Source: a virus. Taken from it: 27,586 nucleotides of DNA. The stretch's first letter is position 1, and the number at the start of each line of letters is the position of its first letter. The notes under the pieces are model-generated. The model had not been told where the DNA came from, made no database searches, and was given only the letters and a program-made list of their open reading frames with translations. Made by a program: the position numbers and the translations under genes. Below, in pieces: positions 6,350 to 14,193 of the stretch. The stretch is from IMG/VR virus record IMGVR_UViG_3300035199_000084, positions 1 through 27,586 of that record, one strand, 5' to 3'.

Positions 6350-7341
6350 TGGCAACATTCACTCCATTTATGCAGGGATCAGAAGCGCAAGGCATCATCA
6401 GCAATTATCTTGGTGGTGGCTATGCTTCATCGCCCAATGTAAATACAGCAGGTCAATTTCGCAATCCCATTTTTGACATAAGAACACAACAGGAATTAGC
6501 AGGAGATTTAGATCCTTCAGCTTTATATCCAAATCCTCAAATAGATTTTTCCGTTCAAGAAGAAGATGAAATTGAAGATCCCTGTCCTATCGGTTATCAA
6601 TTAATTGATGGTGTATGTCAGCCAATAGAAAATTTTGATTATACCCAAAGATCTGCACAAGATCAAGGTGATGATGAAGAAGATGTCTTAACTTTTAGTG
6701 AACAAGAATATAACAGAATGAGAAGAGATCCCAGTAATCCTTTCGGAGCAGGAATTGAATTGGATAAATGGAAAGTGGAAGAAGATGAGTTTGGCAATAC
6801 AGTTTATAAATATAAAAAAAGAGGATTTGAACCAAATCTTTTTGGATTATTTGATGCTGTAACAGGTGGAAATAAAAGAAGAGAAGCAAAATTTAATGAA
6901 GCTATCAGGACAAAATTAGGACAAACACAATCGTCTAATTTTTTTGGAAAGAATATTAATCCATTAGCTTTTGGTTATCAGGATGATGATACATTTACAG
7001 AATATTCTCCACAGAATTATTTAGCACAAGTAAGCGATGTAAAAATTCCTGGAAGTAATCAAGGAGCAACAATGGGTGAATTACTTGCAACTGTTGGTCA
7101 AGGAACACAAGGAACACAACAAGTTAATACAGGACAACAAGGAACACAAGTATCACAAAATTTAGGAAGTCTTTTACAAGATAGTGGCAGAAGAGATGAC
7201 AATGCTTATGAAGCTGCCATTGCAAAAAACATAGCCAGAAATTTAGCCGATAGAGATTCAACAACAGGAAAGAAAAAATCAACTGCAAGTACAGGTAGTG
7301 GTTATTCTACATCTCTAGGTGGTTTTTATAAAGGCAGGTAA
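6349..7341 (+). CDS. Hypothetical protein with CPxGY motif
   Basis: A 330-residue protein between portal and scaffold. An acidic stretch (EEDEIEDP) leads into CPIGYQLIDGVCQPIE (about residues 78-93), a short two-cysteine motif of the form C-P-x-G-Y/F-x-x-x-x-G-x-C that recurs in marine phage proteins and resembles a minimal EGF-like turn. The second half is low complexity, with repeated QGTQ units (about 248-267) and a Gly/Ser-rich end, suggesting an extended, possibly virion-associated chain. No enzyme motif is seen. It is visibly more AT-rich in third codon positions than the portal before it. Both ends overlap neighbours by TAATG, so it is translated with the head genes. Confidence 0.7.
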   Translation: MATFTPFMQGSEAQGIISNYLGGGYASSPNVNTAGQFRNPIFDIRTQQELAGDLDPSALYPNPQIDFSVQEEDEIEDPCPIGYQLIDGVCQPIENFDYTQRSAQDQGDDEEDVLTFSEQEYNRMRRDPSNPFGAGIELDKWKVEEDEFGNTVYKYKKRGFEPNLFGLFDAVTGGNKRREAKFNEAIRTKLGQTQSSNFFGKNINPLAFGYQDDDTFTEYSPQNYLAQVSDVKIPGSNQGATMGELLATVGQGTQGTQQVNTGQQGTQVSQNLGSLLQDSGRRDDNAYEAAIAKNIARNLADRDSTTGKKKSTASTGSGYSTSLGGFYKGR

Positions 7342-7589
7342 TGGAATTAGAAAAAGAACAACAAAGAGGACACAGAGCCAAAACGATACTTGAAGATGAA
7401 ATATTCGTGGAGGCAATACAAAAAGTTTCTGGTGAGTTAGATACCGAATGGGTGAACTCACCTGTAAGAGATACCGAAGGCAGAGAGAAAATCTATATGA
7501 TGAAAAAGATGCTCAATGTCCTTCTGGTGCAACTGCGATCCGTTATGGAGACAGGCAAACTCGCCTCCAAGCAGATCAATAAAAAATAA
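7341..7589 (+). CDS. Small conserved protein between portal and scaffold
   Basis: An 82-residue helical, charged protein. It starts RGHRAKTILED at residues 9-19 and carries DTEWVNSP and RDTEGREKIY (about 34-52) followed by MLNVLLVQLRSVMETGKLA. The pattern RG-x-(R/K)A-x-x-(I/L)L, then W-x-x-(S/T)-x-x-x-D-x-x-(G)RE, then a helix ending ETGK, is one I associate with small proteins encoded next to portal genes in many tailed phages. Their role is unsettled; helper functions in head assembly have been guessed from position. The start overlaps the preceding stop by TAATG. The scaffold gene begins nine bases on. Confidence 0.7.
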   Translation: MELEKEQQRGHRAKTILEDEIFVEAIQKVSGELDTEWVNSPVRDTEGREKIYMMKKMLNVLLVQLRSVMETGKLASKQINKK

Positions 7590-7598
7590 GGAGCAATA

Positions 7599-8624
7599 AT
7601 GGCAGACAAACCTGCAAAGGAATCTGCTGTTTCAGAGCCAACCTTTAGGACAGATGAAACAGCACAAGCAATCGCAACCCTACTGAATAATGAAGAGACT
7701 GCAAGGAACGATGAAGAGCTTGGAACAGAAAAATCGGAAGAAGAGAAAGTCGATCTTGTAAAAGATAACGATGATCCCTTATTAGAGGATTTGGATGTTA
7801 ATGAAAAAGACATAGTAGATAACGATGAAGCCACATCGGAAAGTGAAGAGACACTTTATGAAGTTACAGTTAATGGTGTAAAGCATAGGGTTAATCTCAA
7901 TGAGCTAACGAAGGGCTACTCAAGGGAATCAGACTATACCAAAAAAACGATGGATTTAAGCAATCAGCGCAAGGATGTTGAGTCTTTGCAGGGTGACTTA
8001 AAGAAAGAGTTAGAAGCAGTCAAAAGTTCTCGAAATCAATATGCAACTCAATTGGATCAAATATCCAAACAATTGCAGCAAGAGGAAAAGATTGATTGGG
8101 ATACTCTCTACCGAGACGATCCTGCCGAGTATGTTAAAAAAAAGGCAGATTCAGACAAGCGTAAAGAGGCATTGCAACTTGCACAGCAAGAACAAATGCG
8201 TATTCACCAAGAGCAACGATCCGAGCAGGAAAAAGTCTATCGAGACTATCTTGCAAAGGAACGGCAAATCTTGGCTGAAAAACTTCCAGTCTATGCAGAC
8301 AAGAACAAGAGTGCAGAGTTTACTAAACGACTGACGAGTTTTGCAAAAGAGAATGGATATACCGATCAGGAAATCGCTATGATGGTTGACCATCGAGCAG
8401 TTTTACTGTTAGCTGACGCTTATAGATATAACCAACTCAAAAAAACAAAACTCACAGGCAACAAGGTAAACAAACCTCCAAGAATTGTCAGCTCCAATGC
8501 TTCCAATGTTAGAGAAGAATCCGTTGAAAAGCAAAACCTTGATAAGAGAATGAATAAACTGAAAAAATCAGGACATCTTGACGATGCAAAAGATGTATTC
8601 AAGGAGATGTTCTTTAACAAATAG
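7599..8624 (+). CDS. Capsid scaffolding protein
   Basis: A 341-residue, highly charged internal assembly protein expected to shape the procapsid and then leave or be degraded. The N-terminal ~80 residues are acidic and disordered (EELGTEKSEEEKVDL, ESEETLYEV). The core signature YEVTVNGVKHRVNLNEL then KGYSRESDYTKKT (about 86-118) is characteristic of scaffolds of SU10- and P22-type phages. A long Gln/Lys/Glu coiled coil follows (about 120-235). The basic C-terminus (LDKRMNKLKKSG to the end) would bind the coat protein. A ribosome site AAGGAG lies six bases before the ATG. The position directly before the coat gene supports the call. Confidence 0.85.
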   Translation: MADKPAKESAVSEPTFRTDETAQAIATLLNNEETARNDEELGTEKSEEEKVDLVKDNDDPLLEDLDVNEKDIVDNDEATSESEETLYEVTVNGVKHRVNLNELTKGYSRESDYTKKTMDLSNQRKDVESLQGDLKKELEAVKSSRNQYATQLDQISKQLQQEEKIDWDTLYRDDPAEYVKKKADSDKRKEALQLAQQEQMRIHQEQRSEQEKVYRDYLAKERQILAEKLPVYADKNKSAEFTKRLTSFAKENGYTDQEIAMMVDHRAVLLLADAYRYNQLKKTKLTGNKVNKPPRIVSSNASNVREESVEKQNLDKRMNKLKKSGHLDDAKDVFKEMFFNK

Positions 8625-8633
8625 GAGAAAACT

Positions 8634-9605
8634 ATGGGTGTACCTAGTAACACCACAGAAACTTTTTCCAGAGTTGGTATAAGAGAAGATTTAGCAGATG
8701 TTATTTACAATATTTCACCTGTTGAGACACCTTTTATATCCAATGCAGGAAAAGGTACTGCTACTCAAACGAATCACGAGTGGCAAACAGATGCACTAGA
8801 AGCAGCAGCAGCTAATGCACAAATTGAAGGAAACGATTACACGCTAGATACCAGAGCAGCAACAGTTCGCTTGTCGAATTATACGCAGATAACTGGAAAA
8901 GCAGTAGGTGTTTCTGGAACTGACGAAGTCGTAAAGAATGCAGGAAGAGGAGACGAACTTGCATACCAAATGGCTAAAGTTGGTAAAGAACTAAAAAGAG
9001 ATATTGAATACGCAAATATCGCAACAGAAAACGCAAAGGTCGCAGGATCATCTGGCACAGCTAGAGAATCTGGATCTGTTGGTTGTTGGTACGGAGGAAA
9101 TATTCCTGGTACTGGCACAGCAGCAGCAAACTTTTCTGATGGTGGCTTGAGTGCCGATCCAGTAGGAACAGGAGCAACTGCACCAGCAGGAGGCACTAAT
9201 CGTACATTTACAGAAAGTCTGCTTAAAGCAGGTTTGAAAAAATGTTATGATCTTGGTGGCAATCCAAAGGTCGTTCTCATGTCTGCAAGTCATAAGCAAA
9301 TCGCTTCTGGCTTTAACGGAATTGCGACATCAATTCAAAAAGCTGAAGATAAAAGAGTTATTGGAGCTGTTGATATTTATGTCAGTGATTTTTCAGAAGT
9401 GAGCTTTGTGCCTGATAGACACCAAAACGCAAACAGAGTAGATATTCTAGATATGGAATATTGGGGAATATCTTATTTAAGACCATTCCAAACTACTGTA
9501 CTTGGAAAGTCAGGCGATAATGATAAAAGATTAATGTTAGCAGAATGGACTTTGGAAGCAAAGAATCCAAATTCTTCTTTCGGAATCTTTAATCTTACTG
9601 CGTAA
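8634..9605 (+). CDS. Major capsid protein (SU10/DUF5309 type)
   Basis: A 323-residue HK97-fold coat protein. The opening GIREDLADVIYNISPVETPF (16-35) and later HEWQTDAL (48-55) with RLSNYTQITGKAVGVSGTDE (78-97) are hallmarks of the SU10/DUF5309 coat family. GDELAYQMAKVGKELKRDIE begins the long spine helix. The C-terminal part contains VDIYVSDFSEVSFVPDR and DMEYWGISYLRPF. An Ala/Gly/Thr-rich insertion at about residues 160-188 probably forms a surface loop. A ribosome site AGGAG precedes the ATG. A strong terminator 20 bases after the stop probably isolates or boosts coat mRNA, which fits the high copy number of this protein. Confidence 0.9.
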   Translation: MGVPSNTTETFSRVGIREDLADVIYNISPVETPFISNAGKGTATQTNHEWQTDALEAAAANAQIEGNDYTLDTRAATVRLSNYTQITGKAVGVSGTDEVVKNAGRGDELAYQMAKVGKELKRDIEYANIATENAKVAGSSGTARESGSVGCWYGGNIPGTGTAAANFSDGGLSADPVGTGATAPAGGTNRTFTESLLKAGLKKCYDLGGNPKVVLMSASHKQIASGFNGIATSIQKAEDKRVIGAVDIYVSDFSEVSFVPDRHQNANRVDILDMEYWGISYLRPFQTTVLGKSGDNDKRLMLAEWTLEAKNPNSSFGIFNLTA

Positions 9606-9623
9606 TTTTAATTATATTTTAAG

Positions 9624-9652
9624 GAGGGTGAAATTAGTTCGCCCTCTTTTTT
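9624..9652 (+). terminator. Intrinsic terminator after the capsid gene
   Basis: GAGGGTGAA (9624-9632) pairs with TTCGCCCTC (9638-9646): nine base pairs with one T-G wobble and an ATTAG loop. Six Ts (9647-9652) follow. This is the strongest internal hairpin that I saw. Because genes continue in the same direction, it is probably partial or overcome, setting a high coat-to-downstream ratio. Confidence 0.9.
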
Positions 9653-9689
9653 ATTGAAGATCGAAAGATCGGAACAATAGAGGAAACAA

Positions 9690-10037
9690 ATGAGAACTTT
9701 AAACGATTATTTTATTATGGGTGGCAATATGACAGCCATTCAAACAGCAGACAACGCAAGTCCTGTTGTAGTAATTCCTGACGAAGGAACGCTGAAAGTT
9801 ATTTATATGAATGTTCATACTGTTATTGATGCAGAAACAACTTTTGACATTATGAAAAATGGTACGGACACAACTGTTGATGCAACTTTGGCTGATGCTA
9901 CTGTTGATGAAACAGGAGTGGCTTTAACTTTAAGTGGAACAGTAGAATTGAGTGCAGGAGATGCACTTAATATTCAAAGCAATGGTGAACAATCTGCTTC
10001 AACAACAGCAGATGTAAGCTACATCATTAGAAGATAG
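9690..10037 (+). CDS. Putative capsid decoration/head fibre protein
   Basis: A 115-residue beta-rich protein beginning MRTLNDYFIMGG. It contains DASLADAT-like alternating Thr/Val/Ala strands (TTFDIMKNGTDTTVDATL, about 50-67) and ends in SYIIRR. Small proteins beginning MRTLNDYF and ending in a basic -RR directly after an SU10-type coat gene are common in podo- and siphovirus genomes; capsid decoration is a reasonable guess from gene order and fold character, but not proven. GAGGAAAC stands before the ATG as a ribosome site. Later in-frame ATGs (9718, 9730) are possible but less likely given the conserved first residues. Confidence 0.6.
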   Translation: MRTLNDYFIMGGNMTAIQTADNASPVVVIPDEGTLKVIYMNVHTVIDAETTFDIMKNGTDTTVDATLADATVDETGVALTLSGTVELSAGDALNIQSNGEQSASTTADVSYIIRR

Positions 10038-10045
10038 GATCAGTT

Positions 10046-10333
10046 ATGCCACAAACATATTACGGCAGACCTGGAACAACACACAAGGTTGATTTTACAG
10101 CATCGTCTGTAGCATCATCATCTGCCTTTGGCAGCACCACAAGTGTTGTGATGTTGTGTGCAAAAACGGCAGGTTGCCATTTTCATATTGCAAGTGTTCC
10201 TGTTGCAACAACAAGTCTATCCTTCTTACCTAAAGATACAGTAATGTATGTGCAGGTGAATGGTGGAGATAAGATTGCTGCCATCAGGGAAGCATCAACT
10301 TCAGGAAGTCTGTTCGCAACCGAACTTATATAA
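10046..10333 (+). CDS. Small beta-rich structural protein
   Basis: A 95-residue protein starting MPQTYYGRPG, rich in Ser, Ala and Val. Features such as VVMLCAKTAGCHFHIA (about 34-49) and LPKDTVMYVQVNGGDKIAAIRE suggest a beta-sandwich. Gene order (after the coat and decoration-like genes, before the neck genes) and length suggest a minor head or decoration component. I do not recognise a named family. It starts eight bases after the previous stop. Confidence 0.6.
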   Translation: MPQTYYGRPGTTHKVDFTASSVASSSAFGSTTSVVMLCAKTAGCHFHIASVPVATTSLSFLPKDTVMYVQVNGGDKIAAIREASTSGSLFATELI

Positions 10334-10337
10334 AAGT

Positions 10338-10688
10338 ATGACAAAAAAATTGTGGATTGATAAGCCAGATAGCAAATCGACTTTAAAAACTCGAATGCAC
10401 ATTGACGAAGGTGAAAACAAGTATCACTTTGAGGACATACAGGATGTCGCACCGATATTGGATATGAATAAAAAAGAAGCCAATATGGGTGCTGATGCCT
10501 ACAAGGTCAGAGGATTGCAAGATGCAAAAATGTACAAGGTTGCATCCATCCCTTTGATTGTTGTTCAGCAATTGGCACAAAAAGGAATCATGTCCAATGG
10601 AGGTCAGATTCTTGACAGACCACGATTTAAAAAATGGATCAACGATCCAGATAATAGACACTTTAGAATTTATCAAGGAAGTATTTAA
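10338..10688 (+). CDS. Conserved small head/neck-region protein
   Basis: A 116-residue protein starting MTKKLWIDKP. The start at 10338 is preferred over an open frame reaching back to 10260, because that would run 70 bases into the previous gene. Features: HFEDIQDVAPILDMNK (about 33-48), ASIPLIVVQQLAQKGI (about 71-86) and a C-terminal KKWINDPDNRHFRIYQG. The D-V-x-P-(I/V)LD block, an internal helix and an ending like (L/I)NDP-x-N-x-x-FR-x-x-x-G are features I associate with small genes between coat and neck in many marine phages. Function is unknown; head completion is an inference from position. The stop overlaps the next start (TAATG). Confidence 0.65.
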   Translation: MTKKLWIDKPDSKSTLKTRMHIDEGENKYHFEDIQDVAPILDMNKKEANMGADAYKVRGLQDAKMYKVASIPLIVVQQLAQKGIMSNGGQILDRPRFKKWINDPDNRHFRIYQGSI

Positions 10689-11317
10689 TGGCACTAGACA
10701 CCTATGCCAATCTCAAAACGGAGATTGCTAACTATTTAAACAGATCAGACCTGACAGATAATATTGATACATTTATTGATTTAGCTGAAGCAAGACACGC
10801 AAGGGATTTAAGAGTTCGTGAGATGGAAGCTGACGATGTTTCCACTACAACTGTGTCCGGTACTCAAAGCTATGATTTACCTACTGGCTATCTTGAAATG
10901 AGATTTGTTACTTGGCAGTCCAATCCTTATACTTACTTGGATTATATGTCTCCACCTGACTTGTTCAGAGTGTATAATGCAGGAGAAGGAGCTGGAACGC
11001 CACGATACTACACTATTGTAGGAACAAAAATTTATTTAGGATTTAAACCTGATGCAGCCAATGTTTTGGAATTAGGAATATTTAAGAAATTAACTGCCTT
11101 GTCTAGTTCCGATACATCGAATGCTATTTTAACGAATTATCCTGATCTGTATTTATACGGATCACTGGCTGAATCAGCACCATTTTTAATGCAAGACGAA
11201 AGACTGCCAGTATGGGCAGGACTGTATCAAGAGGGAGTTAAAAGTGCCAATTTGTCATCCTCACAAGGAAGGACATCTGGTGCGCCTTTGAATATGTCAG
11301 CTAAAATGGTGGTGTAA
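10688..11317 (+). CDS. Head-tail adaptor protein (SU10/P22 gp4-like)
   Basis: A 209-residue neck protein predicted to bind under the portal. The opening LDTYANLKTEIANYLNRSDL (3-22) and FIDLAEARHARDLRVREME (29-47) give the helical bundle seen in adaptors of this class. The beta segment SGTQSYDLPTGYLEMRFV (57-74) and the later YYTIVGTKIYLGFKP (about 106-120) complete the pattern. The DLP-x-(G/D)(Y/F)LE motif and the C-terminal helix AESAPFLMQDERLPVWAGLY are typical. The nozzle gene follows directly (TAA then ATG), the same adaptor-nozzle order as in SU10-like phages. Confidence 0.8.
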   Translation: MALDTYANLKTEIANYLNRSDLTDNIDTFIDLAEARHARDLRVREMEADDVSTTTVSGTQSYDLPTGYLEMRFVTWQSNPYTYLDYMSPPDLFRVYNAGEGAGTPRYYTIVGTKIYLGFKPDAANVLELGIFKKLTALSSSDTSNAILTNYPDLYLYGSLAESAPFLMQDERLPVWAGLYQEGVKSANLSSSQGRTSGAPLNMSAKMVV

Positions 11318-13072
11318 ATGATTGAGTTTGGTGAATTACTTGCCGATCTTCCAACTTACTCAAATCCTGGAGCTATCAAGGTAGATGGAGTAATCCCTGC
11401 CAAAATTGGCTACAGGGGATTTCCGAATTTTGCCGAGAGAAGCACCAATGCTTTGGGAACGACTGCTGTTGGACTGTTCACATCATTTTCATCAGTAGGA
11501 TCAACCAACTATGCAGGTGACACGACAAAGCTGTATCAGTATGATTCTTCACAGGCATTCAACGACAAGTCAAAAGCAGGAAACTACTCAAATTCCACAA
11601 CGGAGAATGATCGAGATTTTTGGTCGTTCACCCAGTTTGGAAGCAGGATTATAGCATCCAATTATGCAGATCCGATTCAGTATTTTGATGAAACTTCGAG
11701 CAGTTTGTTCGGTGATCTCATCAGCACCATTCACGCAAAGTATGTGGCTACTGTTCGAGATTTTGTTTTTGCTGGTTACACGAAAGAAATTGAAACAGCC
11801 AAGACATTTGATTCTAATGCCATTTCAAGCAATGAAATAACGATTACGGCTCATGGGTGGGCAACTGGCGATACAGTTGTCTATGACAGGAACGGCAATA
11901 CGGCTTTAACCAACCTAACCGATGGCAGCACCTATTATGTTATCAAGGTTGACGCTGATACAATTAAACTGGCTACAACGGCAGCAAACGCTGTGGCAGG
12001 AACAGCCATTACTTTATCGGCAACTGGTGGATCTGAAACACACAAACTGCAAAAGTTCACAACGAACTTTCAACGGGTAAAATGGTCAGCACTAAATGAC
12101 AGCTCCGATTGGACAGCAAGTACGGCAACACAGTCTGGTTATCAGGATGTAGTTGGAACGCATGGCAAGATTCAAGCAGTTGTTGGTGGTGAGGATTTTG
12201 CGACAATATTTTTTGAAAGAGCAATTTACAGAGCTGACTATACCGGCTCTCCGTTAATTTTCACTTTCAACAAGATAGCTGATAACATTGGAGCATTTGC
12301 TCCTCGTTCTGTTGCTTCCTTTGGTAACATGATTTTCTTCCTGGCTGACGATGGTTTTTATAAACTTACTGGCGGTCAGCAGCTAGAGCCAATTGGAAAC
12401 GGCAAGATAGATGATTTTTTTTACAATGATCTTTTAACAAATATTGATGGCATTACATCCGCAATTGATCCGAATAACAGCTTGGTTGTTTGGTCGTATC
12501 GTGGAGCAGGTGCGACAGGTGGCATTTCACTTAATAACAAACTACTTGTCTTTAACTATGCCGTTAATAGATGGAGTACGGCAAGTGTTGATTTAGAATA
12601 CTTGGCTACTTCAGCGCAAGAGGCATTCACGCTTGAAGCTCTTGATGAAATTTCATCCTCGATTGACACGCTACCTTACAGCTTGGACTCGTATCGTTTT
12701 TTAGATGGTTTGATTGGGTTAAGTGGCTTCAATTCTTCGCACAAGTTCGGCAAGTTCAGTGGAGCAAATGTTGACGCAACAATTGACACGAAGGAATTTG
12801 AAGGAGTCGAAGGCAAAAGAAGCACACTCATCAACTGTACGCCCATTGTCGATGTTAATGGATTTACTGGAACTGTAACGGCAACGCCCATTACCCGTTC
12901 CTCCCAAGCCGATGCCGTAACAGTAGGAACGGCTGTAAGCGAAAGATCAAACAATGGTGATTGTCCTCTGCGATCAACAAGTAGGTATCATCGTTTAAGA
13001 ATTATTGCATCAGGCAAGTTTACAACTCTATCTGGTGTGCAAATTGAAGCTAGACCAGAGGGGAGAAGATAA
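11318..13072 (+). CDS. Tail nozzle/hub protein (P22 gp10-like) with inserted domain
   Basis: A 584-residue protein predicted to form the distal neck ring, P22 gp10/SU10 nozzle type, that plugs DNA and carries fibres. The opening GELLADLPTYSNPGAIKVDGVIP (in parts GELLADLPTY, NPGAI) and the repeated propeller-like strands DFWSFTQFGSRIIASNYADP, FATIFFERAIYRADY, FGNMIFFLADDGFYKL support this. Residues about 167-245 look like an insertion: NEITITAHGWATGDTVVY, then LTDGSTYYVIKVDADTIKLA, a beta module with HG-(F/W)-x-(T)GD and Y(Y/V)VI motifs that recurs in unrelated phage and marine bacterial surface proteins. The C-terminal domain (about 500-584) is beta rich. The stop overlaps the next start (TAATG). 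Confidence 0.75.
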   Translation: MIEFGELLADLPTYSNPGAIKVDGVIPAKIGYRGFPNFAERSTNALGTTAVGLFTSFSSVGSTNYAGDTTKLYQYDSSQAFNDKSKAGNYSNSTTENDRDFWSFTQFGSRIIASNYADPIQYFDETSSSLFGDLISTIHAKYVATVRDFVFAGYTKEIETAKTFDSNAISSNEITITAHGWATGDTVVYDRNGNTALTNLTDGSTYYVIKVDADTIKLATTAANAVAGTAITLSATGGSETHKLQKFTTNFQRVKWSALNDSSDWTASTATQSGYQDVVGTHGKIQAVVGGEDFATIFFERAIYRADYTGSPLIFTFNKIADNIGAFAPRSVASFGNMIFFLADDGFYKLTGGQQLEPIGNGKIDDFFYNDLLTNIDGITSAIDPNNSLVVWSYRGAGATGGISLNNKLLVFNYAVNRWSTASVDLEYLATSAQEAFTLEALDEISSSIDTLPYSLDSYRFLDGLIGLSGFNSSHKFGKFSGANVDATIDTKEFEGVEGKRSTLINCTPIVDVNGFTGTVTATPITRSSQADAVTVGTAVSERSNNGDCPLRSTSRYHRLRIIASGKFTTLSGVQIEARPEGRR

Positions 13073-13242
13073 TGGCAACAAAACCTAAAAAAAGATCAAA
13101 GAAGAAATTAACACCTTTAGAAAGAATAAGAAAAGAACTTGATAAGCTAGAAGCACTACACGAAAAGGAAAATAACATCGTTGAAAAGATAACCGACATC
13201 ATTGATGAAGGCGAAGAAGATGACGATATGGATTGGAAATAA
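13072..13242 (+). CDS. Small charged coiled-coil protein
   Basis: A 56-residue gene beginning MATKPKKRSK, its ATG overlapping the nozzle stop (TAATG). It has a Lys-rich N-terminus, a helical middle with heptad-like leucines (LERIRKELDKLEALHEKE, 16-33) and a very acidic end (DEGEEDDDMDWK). It looks like a small coiled-coil dimer with opposite charges at its ends. I do not recognise a family. Overlap coupling and a clean frame support it as real. The next ATG follows two bases after the stop. Confidence 0.65.
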   Translation: MATKPKKRSKKKLTPLERIRKELDKLEALHEKENNIVEKITDIIDEGEEDDDMDWK

Positions 13243-13244
13243 AA

Positions 13245-13478
13245 ATGTCCACCAACGGCAGCAAGAAAAAAGATTGGATTCAGGGAGCAGTCAAGAAACC
13301 TGGTGCGTTAAGAGCAACTGCTAAACGAATGAAACTGATTAAGGGCAGTAAGCAAAAGTTATCTAATAAAGACTTATCCATTATGGCAAAGAAAGCCAAA
13401 AAGACAGGTAATACTTTATTAGCTAAACGGGTGAATTTAGCCAAGACATTCAAGAAGATGAATCGAGCTAGAGGATAA
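13245..13478 (+). CDS. Small conserved basic protein (KKPGALR motif)
   Basis: A 77-residue, strongly basic protein starting MSTNGSKKKD. It carries WIQGAVKKPGALRATAKR (11-28); short phage proteins with W-I-x-x-A-(I/V)KKPGAL are widespread among marine and SU10-like phages and lie near neck genes, with no assigned function. The rest is Lys-rich helix (SIMAKKAKKTGNTLLAKRVN). High positive charge suggests nucleic acid contact or packaging inside the virion, but this is inference. An in-frame TTG at 13233 is possible, but ATG at 13245 avoids overlap. The stop overlaps the next start (TAATG). Confidence 0.7.
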   Translation: MSTNGSKKKDWIQGAVKKPGALRATAKRMKLIKGSKQKLSNKDLSIMAKKAKKTGNTLLAKRVNLAKTFKKMNRARG

Positions 13479-13807
13479 TGGCAACAAGTTCCTATAAAAC
13501 TGTACCCTTATCCGTACCGGATCAGGCTGCACACTTGCGGATGATCTCGATTGCCCTGAACAATACAATAGGTGGCAAGGTCAACAGCACAGGATCGCTG
13601 ACCTTAACAGCCAGTGCCACGACAACCACGCTTACCGATGAGAGGGTGGGAAGTGGATCTATTATATTATTCATGCCAACGACTGCCAATGCTTCAACGG
13701 CTTTTGCGAACTTGTATGTTTCAGCAAGAGTTGATGGATCGGCAACGCTAACCCATGCCAGTTCAGCCAATACTGACCAGACATTCGGTTATGTTGTCTT
13801 TGGATGA
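13478..13807 (+). CDS. Small beta-sandwich virion-like protein
   Basis: A 109-residue Thr/Ser/Ala-rich protein. It starts with MATSSYKTVPLSVPDQAAHL and continues in alternating strands (GSLTLTASATTTTLTDERVG, IILFMPTTANASTAFANLYV), ending FGYVVFG. The P-(L/V)-x-V-x-D-x-x-x-H-(L/A)-R-x-I-x-x-A-(L/I)N motif at the N-terminus, followed by a beta domain, recurs in small phage structural genes near neck and fibre genes. A role as a minor fibre or hub component is likely but unproven. The next gene starts inside its stop (ATGA). Confidence 0.65.
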   Translation: MATSSYKTVPLSVPDQAAHLRMISIALNNTIGGKVNSTGSLTLTASATTTTLTDERVGSGSIILFMPTTANASTAFANLYVSARVDGSATLTHASSANTDQTFGYVVFG

Positions 13808-14193
13808 TTAGAAAAGTACCGCCAGACGATTTACATATCATTTGGAACGAAGTGGAGCAAAAAATCAAACCTGCTCTGGATGACTGCTACACGCCACAGG
13901 ACATCATTGATGGTTTGATACAGGATCGTTTCCAGTTGTTTATCAGTTGGGAGGATCATGTTGAGAGTGCCGTTATAACGGAGATCGCACAGTACCCTCA
14001 AAAGAGGATTTGTCGCTATTTTCTGGCAGGAGGAAACAACATGGATAATTGGCTTGAGCCAATACAAAAAGCAATTGAACAGTTTGCAAGAGACAACCAA
14101 TGCAATGCAATAGAAGTTGCAGGTCGCAAAGGATGGCTACGCAAATTGAAAGGATACAAACAAAAAATATTTTTAATGAGTAAAGAATTATGA
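13804..14193 (+). CDS. GNAT-like small phage protein
   Basis: A 129-residue alpha/beta protein. It begins with IIWNEVEQKIKPALDDC and YTPQDIIDGLIQDRFQLFIS, then a hydrophobic strand, then a helix (WLEPIQKAIEQFARDNQC) and the motif IEVAGRKGWLRKLKGY (about 103-118). The order helix, strand, helix, then (I/V)-x-x-x-(G/S)R-x-GW-x-(R)-x-(L)-x-GY is that of a compact family with a GNAT acetyltransferase-like fold encoded among phage structural genes. A clear acetyl-CoA loop is not seen, so it may be a structural or assembly protein and not an enzyme. Start and stop both overlap neighbours (ATGA at each end). Confidence 0.65.
   Translation: MIRKVPPDDLHIIWNEVEQKIKPALDDCYTPQDIIDGLIQDRFQLFISWEDHVESAVITEIAQYPQKRICRYFLAGGNNMDNWLEPIQKAIEQFARDNQCNAIEVAGRKGWLRKLKGYKQKIFLMSKEL

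Noticed and set aside
9621-9628. AAGGAGGG resembling a strong ribosome site after the capsid gene
   Set aside because: No start codon with an open frame follows at usable distance. The purines are the 5' side of the terminator stem.
9659-9670. GATC-GAAA-GATC mini hairpin upstream of the decoration-like gene
   Set aside because: Four base pairs only. It could be chance, and it has no clear relation to the ribosome site that follows.
10260-10337. Upstream extension of the gene starting at 10338
   Set aside because: The frame is open, but it overlaps the end of the preceding gene by about 70 bases. The ATG at 10338 gives a normal N-terminus.
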